From Rotaria socialis (taxonomy: Eukaryota; Rotifera; Eurotatoria; Philodinida; Philodinidae), in NCBI GenBank assembly GCA_905331475.1, contig CAJNYU010002713.1, positions 62,001-126,000 on the forward strand: DNA of 64,000 nucleotides. The letters run 5' to 3'. Shown in pieces: positions 61,600 through 64,000 of this stretch (positions are counted from its first letter, which is position 1; each line of letters opens with the position of its first letter). The position numbers were made by a program, and so were the translations under genes. The notes under the pieces were generated by a model. That model worked only from the letters and a program-made list of their open reading frames with translations. It ran no database searches and had not been told where the DNA came from.

Positions 61600-63870
61600 T
61601 CAAGACAATGTACCATTCAATGTTGTCGGTCGATGTCGACTGGTTGCATGATGAAGATGTAGAGAACTGGATGATGATGTACGCGAAAAATTTGATGCAG
61701 AATTTAATAATGCTGATGCTGGCGGTAAAGTAAAATTAGGATTGGACGTTTCACCGATAAAATCATTTAAACTTGCTGAACTAAGATCTTTCGGAGCATG
61801 AGCAACGGACGATTGATGAGACCATGGTTGCGTATAATAATTTCTTGGATCAGCCATGAGTGCTAATGACGGAGGTACAGGCCATGGAGTCATTGGCCAA
61901 TAGTTAGCTTGATTTTGAAATGAATGAAATAAATTTTGAAACATTTGTTGTTGCGTTGCTGGCGGCGGAGGTAAAAATTGAGTCGGATTCATATTTGAAT
62001 GGGTTTTCTTCAATGATTTCGTTACATCATTTCCTTCGTCGCTGGTTGATTTATGCGAATGACGAGAGATTTTAGTTCGTGTTGTTGAAGAAGATGTACG
62101 CCTTGAACGTTTTTTTGTTCCCTCAGTCTGAGTTTCTAATTTTAATGGAGCATCAGTTCTACAAGGAGAATATATTTATTATAAAAAAAAAGCAAGAATA
62201 GAAATAGTCTACATACAATGTTACATTTGATTTTGATAAATCGATTAATTGATCGTCGTCGGATTTATTTTGATTTGTTTTTGATGTATGAAGAGGTGAA
62301 ACTGTTGCAATGGGTTTTGTTAAACGTGATGTTACTGGATTTGCTAAAGATATTGATGATGATGATGATGATGAATTATTTGTTGGCGTTGATGGTTCAT
62401 CAGCTGCTAAAAGTTTATTAGCTTCTTGAATAACTTCCGAATAGGAAAGTTGTTTTTGCACGACAATTTCATTTGGATTTTCATTTTCCGATGGAGACGA
62501 ATTTAATGGAATCATTGAAGTATTCGCTGGTAATAATGGACGAATTGTTTTCTCTTCTTTGATTTTCTTTTTTCTCTCTGGTTTCGGCTTTTTTGTTAAA
62601 GGTTGATCATTTAAATTTGATCTATAAAGATTAAAAACAATAAATCATAAAATAATCAAAAGATTTAAATGCTACTTTTTTGGTCTTTTTTTCGATTTCG
62701 AAATGTCACCAATAGAATTCATCGAATAATTTATCGGTGTTGTTATAGCAAATGTTTTACAATCAAGCAGCGTACATTCTTTTGGTTTAATTAATTGTTT
62801 GGTTTCATTGCCATGAAATTGTTCAGTAATCGAATTATTTAAACTAATTGTTCTTGCTTCAGCTGGACTGAAAGGTGTTGTATGAACAAACGAATTTGGA
62901 TTACTATAAATATTAGTAGTCGCACGTATAAAAGGTGCAGGCTTCGGTAAGACCTAAAATAGTCAGAGCGAAAAGAAAAACGATTTAACAAATTTTTTGC
63001 ATTTTTCGAACTTACTTTAGTAGGAAGATTATTGTCATCAAAGGATGTTGCTAGATTAAAAATACTGCTTGTAACAGGTTCAAGAGTTGTATCATTTTCT
63101 TGTTCAACTTTGATTAACGATTCATTTTGTTCACGTTCAATAATAATAACTCTATAGAATAGATGTAATTGTTTACATTTTGGCTGTTTACTTTGTTTCC
63201 ATGAATAAATATGATTCAATGTTAAACTATCTAATAGCACCTTTTGCTCGTATAATACATCGATTTGATAACGTGTTCGTTTTGATAGAGGTAAAACTTT
63301 TTTTAAATATTGTTTTAATATATTAATTGGCATATTCGAAGAGCATTCAATAAAAAATAAATGTAATTTGGCTTGAAAATCTTTTAAATCACTTTCATTA
63401 TATTCTAATGTAACATAAATATTTTCTTTATTGTTCAATTTATTCTTCTGTTGAAATAAACAACGTTCACTTAATTCACCTAATTCTTCTTCACGACAGC
63501 CCATTTGTGATGGAAGAGTTTTGGAATATTGTTCGAGTAGTTTCACTTTACTATCGGGATTCGAATCGTAATATGTACGTCTTTGACACATTTCACGTTT
63601 AAATAACGATGGAACTAATTTATAAACAATCTGTTGTAGCCAACAATCTTTTGTTACGCCAAGCAATGGATTGGCTGGATGTGGAACTGTTGAACATACA
63701 GGACATGCTGTATTTTCGTCATTGCCGTTAAAATATGAGAATATACATGAACGACAAAATGAATGTAAACATTCGTTGATTGTCCAAGCATCGATTAAAT
63801 AACCCGAACATAGACGGCATGTTAAATGTTCGTTTATGAGATCGAGAGTTTGCTTTTTTGATGGTATCAT
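61600..63870 (-). CDS. Polycomb-group RING protein (Psc/PCGF type)
   Basis: Homologue of the PRC1 component Psc/Su(z)2/BMI1 that partners RING1 in histone H2A ubiquitylation and chromatin compaction. Start ATG 63870. The RING finger is at residues 18-59: C18, C21, C34, H36, C39, C42, C56, C59 (LTCRLCSGYLIDAWTINECL, HSFCRSCIFSYF, ACPVC), followed by the family signature LQQIVYKLVPSLFKREM. The RAWUL (ubiquitin-like) domain, about residues 150-245, includes YVTLEYNESDLKDFQ and TRYQIDVLYEQKVLLDSLTL. Then comes a long disordered, basic and Ser/Pro-rich tail in at least three more exons (about 62954-62680, 62622-62217, 62158-61600) ending TTLNGTLS*. Total about 690 aa, longer than vertebrate PCGFs (about 240-350 aa) and more like insect Psc in layout. 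Which PCGF class it belongs to is not decided. Confidence 0.88.
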
Positions 63871-64000
63871 TATCTAGAAAATATTCTGAACAAAAGCTTA
63901 CGTACGTATATTTTATGTATATATATAAGTGTATCTGACGAATGCTTTGGACGGTCAGTCAGTCATCAAATGAGGGTAAAGAAAAAGAGAAGAAAAAAAA
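63871..64000. other. 5' flank of the PCGF gene
   Basis: AT-rich right edge with a TA run (63910-63930); it presumably carries the promoter of the minus-strand PCGF gene. Confidence 0.4.

Overview
The window is a compact, AT-rich, intron-rich animal nuclear contig. Most genes carry many short GT-AG introns of about 50-60 bp, and the readable proteins are metazoan housekeeping and regulatory families: a kinesin-3 head, an SNX9-type sorting nexin, RRN3, TBCC, GMP synthase, an SPSB protein, PrimPol, DMAC2, mitochondrial Hsp70, V-ATPase subunit H, two CBM14 chitin-binding proteins and a Psc/PCGF RING protein. Beside these sit intronless bacterial-type M15 (VanY-like) D,D-carboxypeptidases, remnants of fungal-type CBM1 domains, a decayed LDLa/EGF 7TM receptor and many small DNA-transposon remnants. 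My inference, not proof, is a bdelloid rotifer.

Layout. 0.45-1.38 kb (-): kinesin-3 head, cut off to the left, divergent from an SNX9-like gene at 1.7-5.8 kb (+). 6.2-9.8 kb (-): RRN3. 11.2-14.4 kb (-): receptor pseudogene, with a 650 bp hAT-type element that has an 8 bp target duplication at its upstream side. 17.8-18.5 kb (+): TBCC. 19.2-21.6 kb (+): GMP synthase. 22.7-23.9 kb: transposon debris (LINE-like ORF remnant, TACGG repeat, a TIR pair, a GC-rich inverted repeat). 25.5-27.3 kb (+): SPSB-like. 28.2-30.6 kb (+): PrimPol. 30.7-32.0 kb (+): DMAC2. 33.9-34.4 kb (-): unknown single-pass membrane protein. 37.7-44.3 kb (+): foreign-looking block with a CBM1 pseudogene and three tandem M15 genes, one dead, one intact, one intact but split by an assembly artefact. 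45.5-48.9 kb (+): mitochondrial Hsp70 with a heat-shock element. 49.2 kb (+): tRNA-Ala(CGC). 50.1-53.8 kb (-): V-ATPase H with a Tc1/mariner-type element in one intron. 54.2-56.1 kb: MULE-like element and nested MITEs. 56.6-58.4 and 59.05-61.4 kb (+): tandem CBM14 proteins. 61.6-63.9 kb (-): Psc/PCGF protein.

The core genes are unrelated housekeeping functions with no operon logic. The accessory theme is polysaccharide handling: chitin binding (CBM14), cellulose or chitin binding (CBM1 remnants) and peptidoglycan cleavage (M15). The most notable points are the M15 array with its Cys-rich modules, shared TATA promoters and visible gene death; a TBCC with Asn where the arginine finger belongs; a PrimPol that stops before the RPA-binding tail and has no clean splice at one junction; an SPSB with a low-complexity insertion inside its SPRY domain; and a set of small transposons with recognisable ends. 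Exon boundaries were read by eye from homology and GT/AG signals and may be off by a few bases.
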